Assembly (NCBI RefSeq): GCF_014197445.1
Contig: NZ_JACIFO010000001.1
Coordinates: 248,001 to 312,000 of the forward strand
DNA: 64,000 bases
Direction of reading: 5' to 3'
Source of the DNA: Mesonia hippocampi
GTDB lineage: Bacteria > Bacteroidota > Bacteroidia > Flavobacteriales > Flavobacteriaceae
The notes under the pieces are model-generated. The model did not search any database. It was not told the origin of the DNA and saw only the letters and a program-made list of their open reading frames with translations. Each line of letters opens with the position of its first letter. Within the stretch, counting starts at the first letter, position 1. The translations under genes and the position numbers were made by a program. Of the stretch, positions 43,139 through 52,279 are shown one piece after another.

Positions 43139-43880
43139 TTGTTGCTTGTATTGATTGGGTGAGCAAGGTATAAATTTCTTTATAGATAGGCTTATTTAAT
43201 TGTGATAAATGCTGCCGAATTGTTTCTTCATCATGGCGTATTGCAGGGCCTGTTTGTACTTTTTTAGGCGCGTTAAGGCTTGCTTTCTTTGTGGTCTCTT
43301 CCATTAAGGCGTATAATACCTCGAAAGGGACGTTGTTTTCTGCGCATAGTTCGTTGCCTATGGCATATAAATGGTTAACAAAATTACATACAAAAACAGC
43401 CGAGAGGTGTAACGATTTTCGTTGTGAACTAGATATCGGAAATACTTTATCGCTAATGGCATGAGCCAATTCTTCAAGAATTTTATAATCCGCTTGCGTA
43501 TCGGCTTCAAGGCACATAGGAATCGATGTAAAATCTACTTCGGTATGTTTAGAAAATGTTTGAAGCGGATAAAAAACACCATTTCTGTTAGCTATAGTCT
43601 GTAAAGGTAAGCTTCCTGAAGTGTGTACAATAAACTGGTTTGGGATGTTAATTTTTTCTATCAAATTGGTTATCGCATCATCTTTTACCGCAATGATAAA
43701 AACATCAGCAGGAGTAAGCGCATCTATGTTTGTAGTGGTATTGTACTCTTTTTTATAAGGAAGCAAGTTTGCTTCTCTACGGGTGTAAATCTGATTTATC
43801 TTTATATTCTCAGCATTTCGAAATACTTTTATTAAGTGGCTGGCTACGTTTCCTGTACCTAAGATGCTTAAATTTATCAT
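43131..43880 (-). CDS. Rossmann-fold/DUF2520 NAD(P)-binding protein
   Basis: The 249-residue protein starts with a dinucleotide-binding motif ILGTGNVASHLIKVF (residues 5-19) and continues with a 6-phosphogluconate-dehydrogenase-like DUF2520 domain, including FYPLQTFSK and SAVFVCNFVNHLY. The family is an F420/NADP-oxidoreductase-like dehydrogenase of unknown substrate; it resembles pyrroline-5-carboxylate reductase. It begins a four-gene operon with kdsC, maf and an MscS gene. No exact TAnnTTTG box was seen in the divergent upstream region. Confidence 0.85.
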   Translation of the reverse strand: MINLSILGTGNVASHLIKVFRNAENIKINQIYTRREANLLPYKKEYNTTTNIDALTPADVFIIAVKDDAITNLIEKINIPNQFIVHTSGSLPLQTIANRNGVFYPLQTFSKHTEVDFTSIPMCLEADTQADYKILEELAHAISDKVFPISSSQRKSLHLSAVFVCNFVNHLYAIGNELCAENNVPFEVLYALMEETTKKASLNAPKKVQTGPAIRHDEETIRQHLSQLNKPIYKEIYTLLTQSIQATNE

Positions 43881-44015
43881 GAATAAAATTTCTGTAAAAA
43901 TAAGGATTAATTATTACTTATAAATTTAACAAAAAAGAGAAATCCAGCGTTTAAAACTTTAAATATTTAACTTTTTTTAGTTCTTAAATAGGCTATAATC
44001 TTCATTCTAAATCCT

Positions 44016-44023
44016 TAAATTTG
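44016..44023 (+). promoter_or_regulatory. ccsBA promoter -7 box
   Basis: TAAATTTG matches TAnnTTTG exactly, 22 bases before the ccsBA start codon. A matching -33 TTTG is not obvious. Confidence 0.5.
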
Positions 44024-44045
44024 CGACAATTTAAATTCTTCGGAA

Positions 44046-47000
44046 ATGATTCAAAAAAAAATTGCTAATTTTCTTTTCTCTACTCGTTTAATGGCTGTTT
44101 TATATGTGGTTTTTGCTTTATCTATGGCAATTGCTACGTTTGTAGAGAACTCTTACACTACAGCAACAGCTAAAGCGTGGATTTATAACTCATGGTGGTT
44201 TGAGCTTATTTTAGTGCTTTTTGTTATTAATTTTATAGGAAATATTCAACGCTACCGTTTATGGAGAAGAGAAAAATGGTCTGTGCTTATATTTCACCTA
44301 TCCTTCATACTTATTATTTTGGGCGCAGGGGTAACCAGATACATTAGCTACGAAGGCATTATGCCTATTCGAGAAGGCGAAGTAGCCAATACAATGATGT
44401 CTGAAAAAACTTATCTTACCACTTATATTGATGGAGAAATGAACGGGCAACCTACGCGTAGAGCGCAAGAGCATCCTTTAGGCTTAGCTCCGTTACTGGA
44501 TAACCATAAAACCATAAAAACCGATTTTGATGGAAACCCAATTACTTTTGAAGTTATAGAATATATAAATGGAGCAAAAGAAGGATTGGTAGCAGATGAA
44601 AATGGTAAAAATTACCTAAAACTAGTAGAAGCTAGTGGTGGCGATAGGCACGAACATTTTTTAGAAGAAGGGAAAGTGAGCAGTATCCATAACGTACTCT
44701 TTGCTTTAAATGAACCTACCGATGGCGCTATAAATATATTGGTTGATGAAGAAGGAAACTACCAGCTAAAAACTCCTTTTGCAGGAGATTATATGCGTAT
44801 GGCAGACCAACATAAAGGTAATGTAAGTAAAGATAGTATACAGCCTCTTATGTTACGCTCATTGTATAATATGGCAGGAATGCAATTTGTGTTTCCAGAC
44901 CCTATTATAAAAGGAAAATACGCACTGGTAGAAGCTCCAGAAAATAAGAAAACAGGACCAGACGGAGTTCGTCTTCAGGTTAGGGCAGGAGGAGAGCAAG
45001 AAGAAGTACAACTTTTAGGAGCGAAAGGAATGATAGAAGACTTTAAACAAATAAACCTAGGCGGATACGAAATATATATACGCTATGGTAGTAAAGAATT
45101 TAAATTACCTTTTGCCTTAAAACTTAACGATTTTATTGCAGAGAAACACCCAGGAACAGAATATAACCCAACCCCAAGTTATGCTTCTTTTAAAAGTAAA
45201 GTAGAACTGATTGATGAAGGAAAATCTGTACCTAAAGAAATTTACATGAATCACGTTTTAGACCATAAAGGTTATCGTTTTTTTCAAGCATCTTTTCATC
45301 CAGATGAAAAAGGTACTATCCTTTCGGTAAATCACGACTGGTGGGGAACATGGATAACTTATACTGGTTATAGTTTATTATATTTAGGAATGATTTGGAT
45401 GTTTTTTGGAAAAGGAACACGCTTTGGAACCTTACGAAAACAACTGAAAAAAATTACCGATAAAAAAACAAGCTTAGGGATAATACTCGCTTTAATTGGT
45501 TTAAGTGTAAACGCACAGGAAGAAGCCACTTCTGGAACAATAAATAACCAACAACACACCGAGGAACATTACTCGCACACTCCAATAGATAAAAAAGTTT
45601 TCCAGAAAACCTATGTCGATTCTGTAATTAAAGCAAATGCAATAACGCAAGCACATGCCGATAAATTTGGAGAATTAGTTATCCAAGATATTGGAGGACG
45701 TATGAAGCCTGCAAACACATATTCATCACAATTATTACGTAAATTAAGTAAAAGTGATAATTATGAAGGATTAGATGGTGACCAAGTACTTTTCTCGATG
45801 CTAGAAAACCCTATGCTTTGGTATAATGTACCTATTATTCATCTAGAAGCACAAAATGATAGTATTCACCATGTACTAGGAATAAAAGAAGGAGAAAAAC
45901 ATGTGGCATTAACTCATTTTTTTAACGAAAGAGGAGAGTATAAACTTGCCCCTTTTCTAGAAGAAGCTTACCGCGCAGAGGTACCCGATAAATTTCAGAA
46001 AGATTATAAACGAGCAGATCAATTAGTTAACTTGCTTTACAATACCTTAGAAGGTAAAATATTTAAAGTTTTCCCTGTTCCTCACAATGAGCATAATAAG
46101 TGGATATCTTATCCTGAAATTTCTGAATTTAAAGATGCTTTTACAGGACAGGATTCCTTGTATATCTATAAAGCATTGCCTTTGTATATGCAATCGGTAC
46201 GTATTGCAAAATCAACAGGAAATTACCAACAAGCAGAAGATTTACTGCAAAGTATAAAAGGTTTTCAGAAAAAATATGGAGCTGATATTTTACCATCAGA
46301 TCAAAAAATTCAGGCAGAAATCCTGTACAATAAATATGATATTTTTAAAAAACTATATCAGTATTATTTATTGTTTGGAGCCTTAATGTTAACTTTTGTA
46401 ATTATAAGAATTTTCAAAAATAATAAAGCAATAAGGCTAGGTGTGAGCACTTTTAAGGGGCTTATCGGAATATCGTTTATATTACATACCTTAGGGCTTA
46501 TTGCACGCTGGTATATTTCTGGACACGCACCCTGGAGTGATGCTTACGAGAGTATGATTTACGTAGCTTGGGCAACGGTATTGTTTGGAATTATTTTTGG
46601 GAGGAAAAGTAACTTAACATACGCCTCTACTGCTTTTGTAGCTGCTATTGTTTTGTTTTTTGCACATCAAAACTGGTTAGACCCAGCAATTGCAAATTTG
46701 GCTCCTGTACTGGATTCATATTGGTTAATAATACACGTGGCTATTATTGTGGCAAGTTATGGTCCTTTTATACTAAGTTTTATTTTAGGAATTTTAGCCC
46801 TTTTATTAATGATTTTTACAACTGCTAAAAACAAAAAGAAACTAGAAGTTAATATAAAAGAAATAACTGTGATTACAGAAATGGCAATAGCAGTAGGCTT
46901 GGTAATGCTTACCATTGGTAACTTTTTAGGTGGGCAATGGGCAAACGAGAGTTGGGGGCGTTATTGGAGTTGGGATCCAAAAGAAACCTGGGCATTAATT

Positions 47001-47264
47001 AGCATCATGGTATATGCTTTTGTTTTACACATGCGCTTAGTGCCAGGATTAAGAGGGTTATTTGCTTTTAACTGGGCAACGGTGTTTGCTTTATCATCTA
47101 TTATGATGACGTATTTTGGAGTAAACTTTTACCTAACAGGACTGCATTCTTACGCAAGTGGAGATCAGATAATAAGTTATCAATTTATCGTAATAGCACT
47201 TGGTTTGTGGATTACGTTAGGAATTCTTGCCTATATGAAATTCAAAAAATACTATAAAAAATAA
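44046..47264 (+). CDS. ccsA: Fused cytochrome c biogenesis protein (ResB/CcsB-CcsA)
   Basis: The 1072-residue membrane protein has an N-terminal ResB/CcsB-like part, with spans near residues 15-35, 50-68 and 78-98 and a large periplasmic domain. A second periplasmic domain follows a span near residues 480-490, and the C-terminal CcsA module has about eight spans. The haem-handling motif WSWDPKE starts at Trp974. CcsBA exports haem and attaches it to the CxxCH motifs of apocytochrome c in system II. The fusion of both parts is typical of Bacteroidota and epsilonproteobacteria. It is monocistronic, with a terminator after it. Confidence 0.9.
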   Translation: MIQKKIANFLFSTRLMAVLYVVFALSMAIATFVENSYTTATAKAWIYNSWWFELILVLFVINFIGNIQRYRLWRREKWSVLIFHLSFILIILGAGVTRYISYEGIMPIREGEVANTMMSEKTYLTTYIDGEMNGQPTRRAQEHPLGLAPLLDNHKTIKTDFDGNPITFEVIEYINGAKEGLVADENGKNYLKLVEASGGDRHEHFLEEGKVSSIHNVLFALNEPTDGAINILVDEEGNYQLKTPFAGDYMRMADQHKGNVSKDSIQPLMLRSLYNMAGMQFVFPDPIIKGKYALVEAPENKKTGPDGVRLQVRAGGEQEEVQLLGAKGMIEDFKQINLGGYEIYIRYGSKEFKLPFALKLNDFIAEKHPGTEYNPTPSYASFKSKVELIDEGKSVPKEIYMNHVLDHKGYRFFQASFHPDEKGTILSVNHDWWGTWITYTGYSLLYLGMIWMFFGKGTRFGTLRKQLKKITDKKTSLGIILALIGLSVNAQEEATSGTINNQQHTEEHYSHTPIDKKVFQKTYVDSVIKANAITQAHADKFGELVIQDIGGRMKPANTYSSQLLRKLSKSDNYEGLDGDQVLFSMLENPMLWYNVPIIHLEAQNDSIHHVLGIKEGEKHVALTHFFNERGEYKLAPFLEEAYRAEVPDKFQKDYKRADQLVNLLYNTLEGKIFKVFPVPHNEHNKWISYPEISEFKDAFTGQDSLYIYKALPLYMQSVRIAKSTGNYQQAEDLLQSIKGFQKKYGADILPSDQKIQAEILYNKYDIFKKLYQYYLLFGALMLTFVIIRIFKNNKAIRLGVSTFKGLIGISFILHTLGLIARWYISGHAPWSDAYESMIYVAWATVLFGIIFGRKSNLTYASTAFVAAIVLFFAHQNWLDPAIANLAPVLDSYWLIIHVAIIVASYGPFILSFILGILALLLMIFTTAKNKKKLEVNIKEITVITEMAIAVGLVMLTIGNFLGGQWANESWGRYWSWDPKETWALISIMVYAFVLHMRLVPGLRGLFAFNWATVFALSSIMMTYFGVNFYLTGLHSYASGDQIISYQFIVIALGLWITLGILAYMKFKKYYKK

Positions 47265-47279
47265 TTTTAAAAAAAGAAG

Positions 47280-47306
47280 CCGTCTCAATAGTCAAAATTG
47301 GGACGG
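47280..47306. terminator. Bidirectional terminator
   Basis: A ten-base stem CCGTCTCAAT / ATTGGGACGG (one G.U pair) flanked by A and T runs lies between ccsBA (+) and the family 9 glycosyltransferase (-). It probably ends both. Confidence 0.85.
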
Positions 47307-47310
47307 TTTT

Positions 47311-48345
47311 TTATAGCCACTGCTTATCTGCTATATGTTTTATAAGTTTATTGTTAGAAAATTTATTAATATCAATTGCAAACTTATTCTCGCCGTAGGG
47401 AGCATAGATTTTTGGATTAGTAGCACCGTTAAAAAGACCCACAGTAGGTGTATTTGTAGCGGAGGCAAGATGCATAATTCCGCAGTCGGCACTTAGATAA
47501 AGGTTGCAGTTTTCAATTACAGCAGTTATTTCTCTTAAATCTTTACTGTAAAAATGTGAATATTTAAAATTTACTTGCGAGGTGTTTTCTTTAGGAAGAA
47601 TTTCTAGGATATTGGTATTAGGAAAGGTTTTTTCCAGTAGTGCTGTAAAATTATTCCACCAAACTTCCGGTAATTTTTTATCTCCTGTAGCATTAGTGAA
47701 AATAGCAATAACTGGGAGGTTGTTTTTAAAATAAGAAAGGATAATTTGTCTGCCTTTATTAATTTCTTTATCGGTTAGTTTTAAATCTATTTTAGGGTAA
47801 GCCTTAGAGATGTTTAATTGATTTTTGTGTAGAAAAAAACGAAGGTTATCAATAGGCTTATGAGCCATGTGTATAGACTGTATAGGATACTCTCCATTAT
47901 TAAATATTTTAAACTTACTTCTAGATAATTTCAGGAAAATTTTTCCAGAATTAGATTTTGCTTCGCCTGCTATGGCAAGTGTATATTTGGTAGAAATAAT
48001 TTTATAGGAAACACCGATATAATTCCCAAAATTTTTAAAAGGCTTTTTAGGTAGATTGTAGATGTAATTTACGTTAGGGTAATTAGCGTATAAAATATCA
48101 GAGATACCGCCATTTACTACTAAATCTACCTTTGCATGAGGGAACTCAAGATTTAATATTTGAATTAAAGGAGATAACAATAACTGATTGCCAAGCCTGT
48201 GATTAGGTCTAACTATCAATATACGTGTTACTTTATTTGGGCTGATGGAAGAAAGCTCTTTTAAGTTCTTGGAGTTTTTAAAAGATGCAGTAAGCGATTT
48301 AAATAATTTTCGCTTTAAAGGATTAAGCTTTTTAAAAAGTTGCAT
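47311..48345 (-). CDS. Family 9 glycosyltransferase (heptosyltransferase-like)
   Basis: The 344-residue GT-B protein has RPNHRLGNQLLLSPLIQIL near residues 45-63 and SADCGIMHLASATNTPTVGLF near the C-terminus, which match ADP-heptose:LPS heptosyltransferases. It would add a sugar to the lipopolysaccharide core on the cytoplasmic face. The substrate is not determined. Upstream of it is the 0.7 kb gene-free region, so its promoter is probably there, but no exact TAnnTTTG box was found. Confidence 0.85.
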   Translation of the reverse strand: MQLFKKLNPLKRKLFKSLTASFKNSKNLKELSSISPNKVTRILIVRPNHRLGNQLLLSPLIQILNLEFPHAKVDLVVNGGISDILYANYPNVNYIYNLPKKPFKNFGNYIGVSYKIISTKYTLAIAGEAKSNSGKIFLKLSRSKFKIFNNGEYPIQSIHMAHKPIDNLRFFLHKNQLNISKAYPKIDLKLTDKEINKGRQIILSYFKNNLPVIAIFTNATGDKKLPEVWWNNFTALLEKTFPNTNILEILPKENTSQVNFKYSHFYSKDLREITAVIENCNLYLSADCGIMHLASATNTPTVGLFNGATNPKIYAPYGENKFAIDINKFSNNKLIKHIADKQWL

Positions 48346-49051
48346 TAAGTGTAATTTGGTTAGCTTTTCTTACTAAAATGGTATTTTAGGCAGTAAAACT
48401 AGACAATAATTGTTTTAAAACCTTAAATAGTTATGTTTTATTATAGTTACCATTATTTAATCGATTATAGACTGAGAAAATATCTGCAAAACATTTTTAT
48501 TGACGATCAAGCCTGTAGAAAGGAACGGATTATAAATACAAGAACAAAGTAACAAAATAACATAAGAAGAATAAAGCCCTATTTTTAGGGCTACAATCAC
48601 AGTTTAACTATTCAAAAGTTGGGTTGTATTGGTTTGGCTGAATAGCATATAGTTGAATATAAACAAAAGTAGAGCATAGATTTACAAACGGTTTTTTACA
48701 AAGCCTAAAGTTTTTCACGATACTCTATAATTAACCATTAAAACTTATACTGCCTTCTTGTTTTTGCACCAAAAGTTATATATATGAAGTTAACACTTCA
48801 ACACAAATCGTCACATCTGTTAGGGCGTTGGCTATAATTTAGAAATGATTTGTATTTGATGTAAGACAGCTCAGCACCCAAATAGGTACGGAGTTTGTCT
48901 CTCAACTATTTATATTCACGAAGTCCTATAGTAAAATAACAACGTACTGGTCTAGCATATAGTGGTTTAATAATGATACATTATTGTTTGAGCTATTCGA
49001 CCAAACTAATGTAACTGAATTTATAATAATAAAATCTTGTTAAAATTTTAT
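48346..49051. other. 706-base region without a recognisable gene
   Basis: No open frame of useful length with coding character was found on either strand. The stretch is less purely AT-rich than normal flavobacterial spacers and contains a short hairpin (48575-48592), a near-repeat TAGCATATAGT at 48643 and 48953, and a weakly inverted TTTATATTCA pair. Translating its minus strand gives only short frames interrupted by stops. It may be a decayed gene or mobile element, or it may hold an unrecognised RNA. Confidence 0.6.
48575..48592 (-). terminator. Hairpin in the gene-free region
   Basis: A seven-base stem AGCCCTA / TAGGGCT with a four-base loop is followed on the minus strand by a T-rich stretch. 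It may be a terminator for transcripts coming from the MscS gene or for an unrecognised RNA in this gap. Confidence 0.4.
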
Positions 49052-49957
49052 TTAATTATTTTTATGTTCTACCTGAATAGTTTCTGCCCTAAATTTATTT
49101 TTATCAAAGTCTAATGTACGTATAGGGAAAGGTATGTTTATATCATGCTCATTATAGGCTTTTCTAATGGCTTTTATTGCTTGGTGTTTAGCCATAAGCT
49201 CGTCTGATTTGTTTACTGCATTGACCCAAAACCTAACCACATAGTTAATAGCGCTGTCTCCAAATTCGGTATAGGCAAAGTCGATATATTCACCACGCCT
49301 TGTTTTAAAATTATTCCGGATGGTGGTAAGGGTTAATTCTTCCACAAAATCTAAATTAGATTCATAGCCTACACCACAATTAAGCATGATACGAGTTCTT
49401 TTTGTTCTAGAATAATTTTTAAATGTACCTTCTGCTATTTTAGAATTAGGGATAACAACAAAATTATTATCAGCTTCTTTAATAACAATATTACGTAGGT
49501 TTACTTCTAAAACTTCTCCAGAATAACCATTGGTTTCTATCCAATCACGTAGTTGCACTTCAGGTATAAAGCTCAATACAATGCCAGAAAAGGTGTTGTT
49601 TAAAGTTCCTTGTAAAGCTAGACCTATTGCTAAACTTCCTACACCAGCGGTGGCTAATAGTGTGGTTAAGAATTTATCTAAATGAAGTACAGATAAAGCA
49701 ATAAAAATACCTATGGTAATTACAATAAATTTTATAATACGCGAGATTATGTTTCTTACTGATTGTTGTAAATCCCGCTTTAGGAGTATTCTTAATGTTA
49801 ATTTAGCGATATATTTGGCTAGGAAAATAAAAGCGGTTAAGATGATAATGGCAACAATTAAACTGGGTAGAAAACCAGCAAAGTCTTCTACCCAGTCTGA
49901 GGTTGTAGCCCAAAGTTTTTCTATATACCTTTCTAAACTTAATTTAGCTTCTTGCAT
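49052..49957 (-). CDS. Mechanosensitive channel MscS family protein
   Basis: The 301-residue protein has three membrane helices near residues 25-45, 65-85 and 95-115. The pore helix and beta domain follow: GVGSLAIGLALQGTLNNTFSGIVL, FIPEVQLRDWIETNGYSGEVLEV and NFVVIPNSKIAEGTFKNYSR are family blocks. It is a small-conductance tension-gated channel that protects against hypo-osmotic shock. It follows dps by five bases and is probably transcribed from the dps promoter, so expression may link to stress or stationary phase. Confidence 0.92.
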   Translation of the reverse strand: MQEAKLSLERYIEKLWATTSDWVEDFAGFLPSLIVAIIILTAFIFLAKYIAKLTLRILLKRDLQQSVRNIISRIIKFIVITIGIFIALSVLHLDKFLTTLLATAGVGSLAIGLALQGTLNNTFSGIVLSFIPEVQLRDWIETNGYSGEVLEVNLRNIVIKEADNNFVVIPNSKIAEGTFKNYSRTKRTRIMLNCGVGYESNLDFVEELTLTTIRNNFKTRRGEYIDFAYTEFGDSAINYVVRFWVNAVNKSDELMAKHQAIKAIRKAYNEHDINIPFPIRTLDFDKNKFRAETIQVEHKNN

Positions 49958-49962
49958 ATAGG

Positions 49963-50433
49963 TTATTTCTTAGTTGCCCACGCGTTTAACATCCAGCTTG
50001 TTTTCTCTAATTCTCTTATGTAAGCACCTACCAAATCTATTGTTCCTTCATCATCACTATCATCAGCAGCTTCTACAACTTCACGCATTTGTTGCAATAG
50101 GCTAGCGTGATCTTTAAGCAAATCTTCAATCATTTCAACATCGGTTAATTCGGAAGTAGATTCTTCTAGGTTAGACATTTTTAGGTAGTCTGATATGTTA
50201 CTAACTGGATGGTGACGGAGTGTAAGAATTCGTTCAGCTATTTCATCTATTTTGAGTTTAGCGTCGTTGTACATTTCTTCAAATTTTTCATGAAGGTAGA
50301 AGAAACTTTGCCCTTTAATATTCCAATGAAAATTTCTTAACTTTTGGTAGTATAAATGGTAATCGGCTAGTAATATGTTTAATTGGCCTACAGTTGTGTT
50401 TGTTTTTTCTTTGTCTAAATTTAAGTATCCCAT
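49963..50433 (-). CDS. dps: Dps-type ferritin-like DNA-binding protein
   Basis: The 156-residue protein has the Dps ferroxidase residues at the dimer interface: His36 in NFHWNIKG, and Asp63 and Glu67 in IDEIAERI, with His48 in YLHEKFEEMY nearby. Dps forms a 12-subunit shell that stores iron, detoxifies peroxide and can protect DNA. The N-terminus is short and weakly charged, so DNA binding is uncertain. The gene has a full promoter at 50469-50499 and is followed closely by an MscS gene. Confidence 0.93.
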   Translation of the reverse strand: MGYLNLDKEKTNTTVGQLNILLADYHLYYQKLRNFHWNIKGQSFFYLHEKFEEMYNDAKLKIDEIAERILTLRHHPVSNISDYLKMSNLEESTSELTDVEMIEDLLKDHASLLQQMREVVEAADDSDDEGTIDLVGAYIRELEKTSWMLNAWATKK

Positions 50434-50468
50434 GATAGTTTTTGTTTATTATTTTTTTAATTTCTATT

Positions 50469-50499
50469 CAAAAATACAATTATCAAGTTGCTTAACAAA
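50469..50499 (-). promoter_or_regulatory. dps promoter with both boxes
   Basis: On the minus strand a TTTG -33 box (50499-50496) and a TATTTTTG -7 box (50476-50469), matching TAnnTTTG, are separated by 19 bases. This is a full Bacteroidota consensus, 36 bases from the dps start. Confidence 0.72.
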
Positions 50500-50537
50500 G
50501 TGATTCCTTGTATTTGTTATAAGTTTAACAAATGGTT

Positions 50538-50843
50538 TTACTTTTTTCTATGTAATTTATCTATGAGCTGTTTTGAAATTTGTCCGCCCGAGATTCCATA
50601 ACCATCTACTAAAACTCCTTTTAGGTTGGTACTAGTGGTTACAGCAAAAAGTATAGCATTGTCATCAGGGTTACTCATGCCTTCAAACCTGTATATTTTA
50701 TCAATTTCAAATTCATCTGGCATAAATTTACAGGCTTCTAGATTGCTTTCTATACAGTCTTCTAGGAGATTAAAATCCTCGGTATAGCCTTCTTTTTTTA
50801 GGGCGTTGATGGCTTCTGATAAGGTGTCAAAATCACTATTCAT
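50538..50843 (-). CDS. Conserved 101-residue protein, commonly mislabelled PRPP synthetase
   Basis: The protein has FDTLSEAINALKKEGYTEDFN, then FEIDKIYRFEGMSNPDDNAILFA and LVDGYGISGGQISKQLIDKL. Homologues in flavobacteria often carry the label phosphoribosylpyrophosphate synthetase, but no PRPP-binding loop or ATP motif is present and the length is far too short. I do not recognise a real function. It is a stand-alone gene on the minus strand between dnaN and dps, with no exact promoter box found. Confidence 0.75.
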   Translation of the reverse strand: MNSDFDTLSEAINALKKEGYTEDFNLLEDCIESNLEACKFMPDEFEIDKIYRFEGMSNPDDNAILFAVTTSTNLKGVLVDGYGISGGQISKQLIDKLHRKK

Positions 50844-50944
50844 AACTCAAAATATTTTTCTATTAAATTAATTAAATATGTAAACAAATACAAGTATTAT
50901 TGTTTTTTTAATAGAAAATTAACCCTAAAATTGGTTTGAAACAA

Positions 50945-50975
50945 AAAAAGCAGCCTATCCAATAGGCTGCTTTTT
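50945..50975 (-). terminator. dnaN terminator region hairpin
   Basis: A 13-base stem AAAAAGCAGCCTA / TAGGCTGCTTTTT with a five-base loop lies 24 bases beyond the dnaN stop on the minus strand and upstream of the next gene. Confidence 0.88.
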
Positions 50976-50998
50976 ATATTATTTGGTATTATGCTGTA

Positions 50999-52117
50999 TT
51001 AGCTATTAAGCATTACGGGCATAACAAGCATGGTTATGCTTTCGCCTTCGTCTAGCCCGTCTTTAGGAGTTAAAATTCCTGCACGGTTAGGAAGGCTCAT
51101 TTCTAGCTGTATATCTTCTGTATTTAAATTGTTAAGCATTTCTACTAAAAAGCGCGAGTTAAATCCAATTTGCATATCATCTCCTTGGTAATCACAAGTT
51201 AAACGCTCTTCAGCTTTATTGCTGTAATCTACATCTTCTGCAGAGATGTTTAATTCTGCTCCTGCAATTTTAAGTTTTACCTGGTGTGTAGTTTTGTTAG
51301 AGAAGATAGAAACCCTTTTTACAGAGCTTAAGAATTGATTTCTTTCAATGCTTAATACATTAGGGTTTTCTTTTGGGATAACGGCTTCATAGTTAGGGTA
51401 TTTTCCGTCTATAAGTCTACAGATTAATTCTGTGTTATCAAAAGTAAACTTGGCATTGGTGTCGTTATATTCTATAGCTACTTCACTGTCGCTATTTGCT
51501 AGTATTCCTTTAAGTAAGTTTAAAGGTTTTTTAGGCATAATAAATTCTGCCGTTTGTGAAGCTTGGATATCTTCTCTTTTATACTTTACTAGTTTATGAG
51601 CATCGGTAGCTACAAAAGTTAGGCTATCTGTCGTGAATTGGAAAAATACACCGCTCATTACCGGGCGTAAATCATCGTTTCCTGAGGCAAAGATAGTTTT
51701 GCTAATTGCAGTTGCTAAAACTTCTGCCGGAACAATAGTTTTACTAGGGTCTTCAAGTTCTACAGGGTTAGGAAATTCATTTCCATCGGCATAGGCTAAA
51801 GCATATTTACCATGGCTAGAGCTTAACTCGATACTGTTATTGCCGTCTGCAATAAAGGTAAGGGGTTGCTCGGGAAAGGTTTTTAAGGTGTCTAGTAATA
51901 GTTTTGCAGGTATTGCAATGCTTCCTTCTGCTTCAGACTCTATTTCTAGTGTAGAAGTAATGGTGGTTTCCAAATCGGAAGCTGAAACTTTTAGCTCGTT
52001 TTGGTTGATTTCAAAAAGGAAGTTATCTAGTACTTGAAGTGTGTTATTATTGTTAATAACGCCACCTAAAATTTGTAATTGCTTTAGTAAGTATGAACTC
52101 GATACTATAAATTTCAT
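50999..52117 (-). CDS. dnaN: DNA polymerase III beta clamp
   Basis: The 372-residue sliding clamp has the three-domain beta-clamp layout, starting MKFIVSSSYLLKQLQILGG and including SDLETTI, LRPVMSGVFFQFT, and the C-terminal MPVMLNS (M-P-M-R-like pocket region). It encircles DNA and tethers polymerase III. It is not beside dnaA in this window, which is common in Bacteroidota. A promoter box lies at 52148-52155 and a terminator after it, so it is monocistronic. Confidence 0.95.
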   Translation of the reverse strand: MKFIVSSSYLLKQLQILGGVINNNNTLQVLDNFLFEINQNELKVSASDLETTITSTLEIESEAEGSIAIPAKLLLDTLKTFPEQPLTFIADGNNSIELSSSHGKYALAYADGNEFPNPVELEDPSKTIVPAEVLATAISKTIFASGNDDLRPVMSGVFFQFTTDSLTFVATDAHKLVKYKREDIQASQTAEFIMPKKPLNLLKGILANSDSEVAIEYNDTNAKFTFDNTELICRLIDGKYPNYEAVIPKENPNVLSIERNQFLSSVKRVSIFSNKTTHQVKLKIAGAELNISAEDVDYSNKAEERLTCDYQGDDMQIGFNSRFLVEMLNNLNTEDIQLEMSLPNRAGILTPKDGLDEGESITMLVMPVMLNS

Positions 52118-52147
52118 AATGTCAGTGTTGTAGTTTTACTCGATTTA

Positions 52148-52155
52148 CAAATATA
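52148..52155 (-). promoter_or_regulatory. dnaN promoter -7 box
   Basis: TATATTTG on the minus strand matches TAnnTTTG, 31 bases upstream of the dnaN start. No -33 TTTG at the normal spacing was found. Confidence 0.5.
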
Positions 52156-52279
52156 TCTTTTTACAGTTTTATTTAATGCTTAAAGGTACAAATTTTATTA
52201 ACATAAAAGCTTTTCAAGGTATTGAAAATGAGTAGTGTGTTTTTTTATGTGAATAAAAATGTAAAATAATGGCTGTCCA

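Noticed and set aside
48346-49051. tRNA, tmRNA or CRISPR array in the gap
   Set aside because: No T-loop/anticodon pattern, no tmRNA tag frame and no regularly spaced repeats were seen.
50538-50843. PRPP synthetase
   Set aside because: The protein is too short and has no PRPP-binding or ATP-binding motif.
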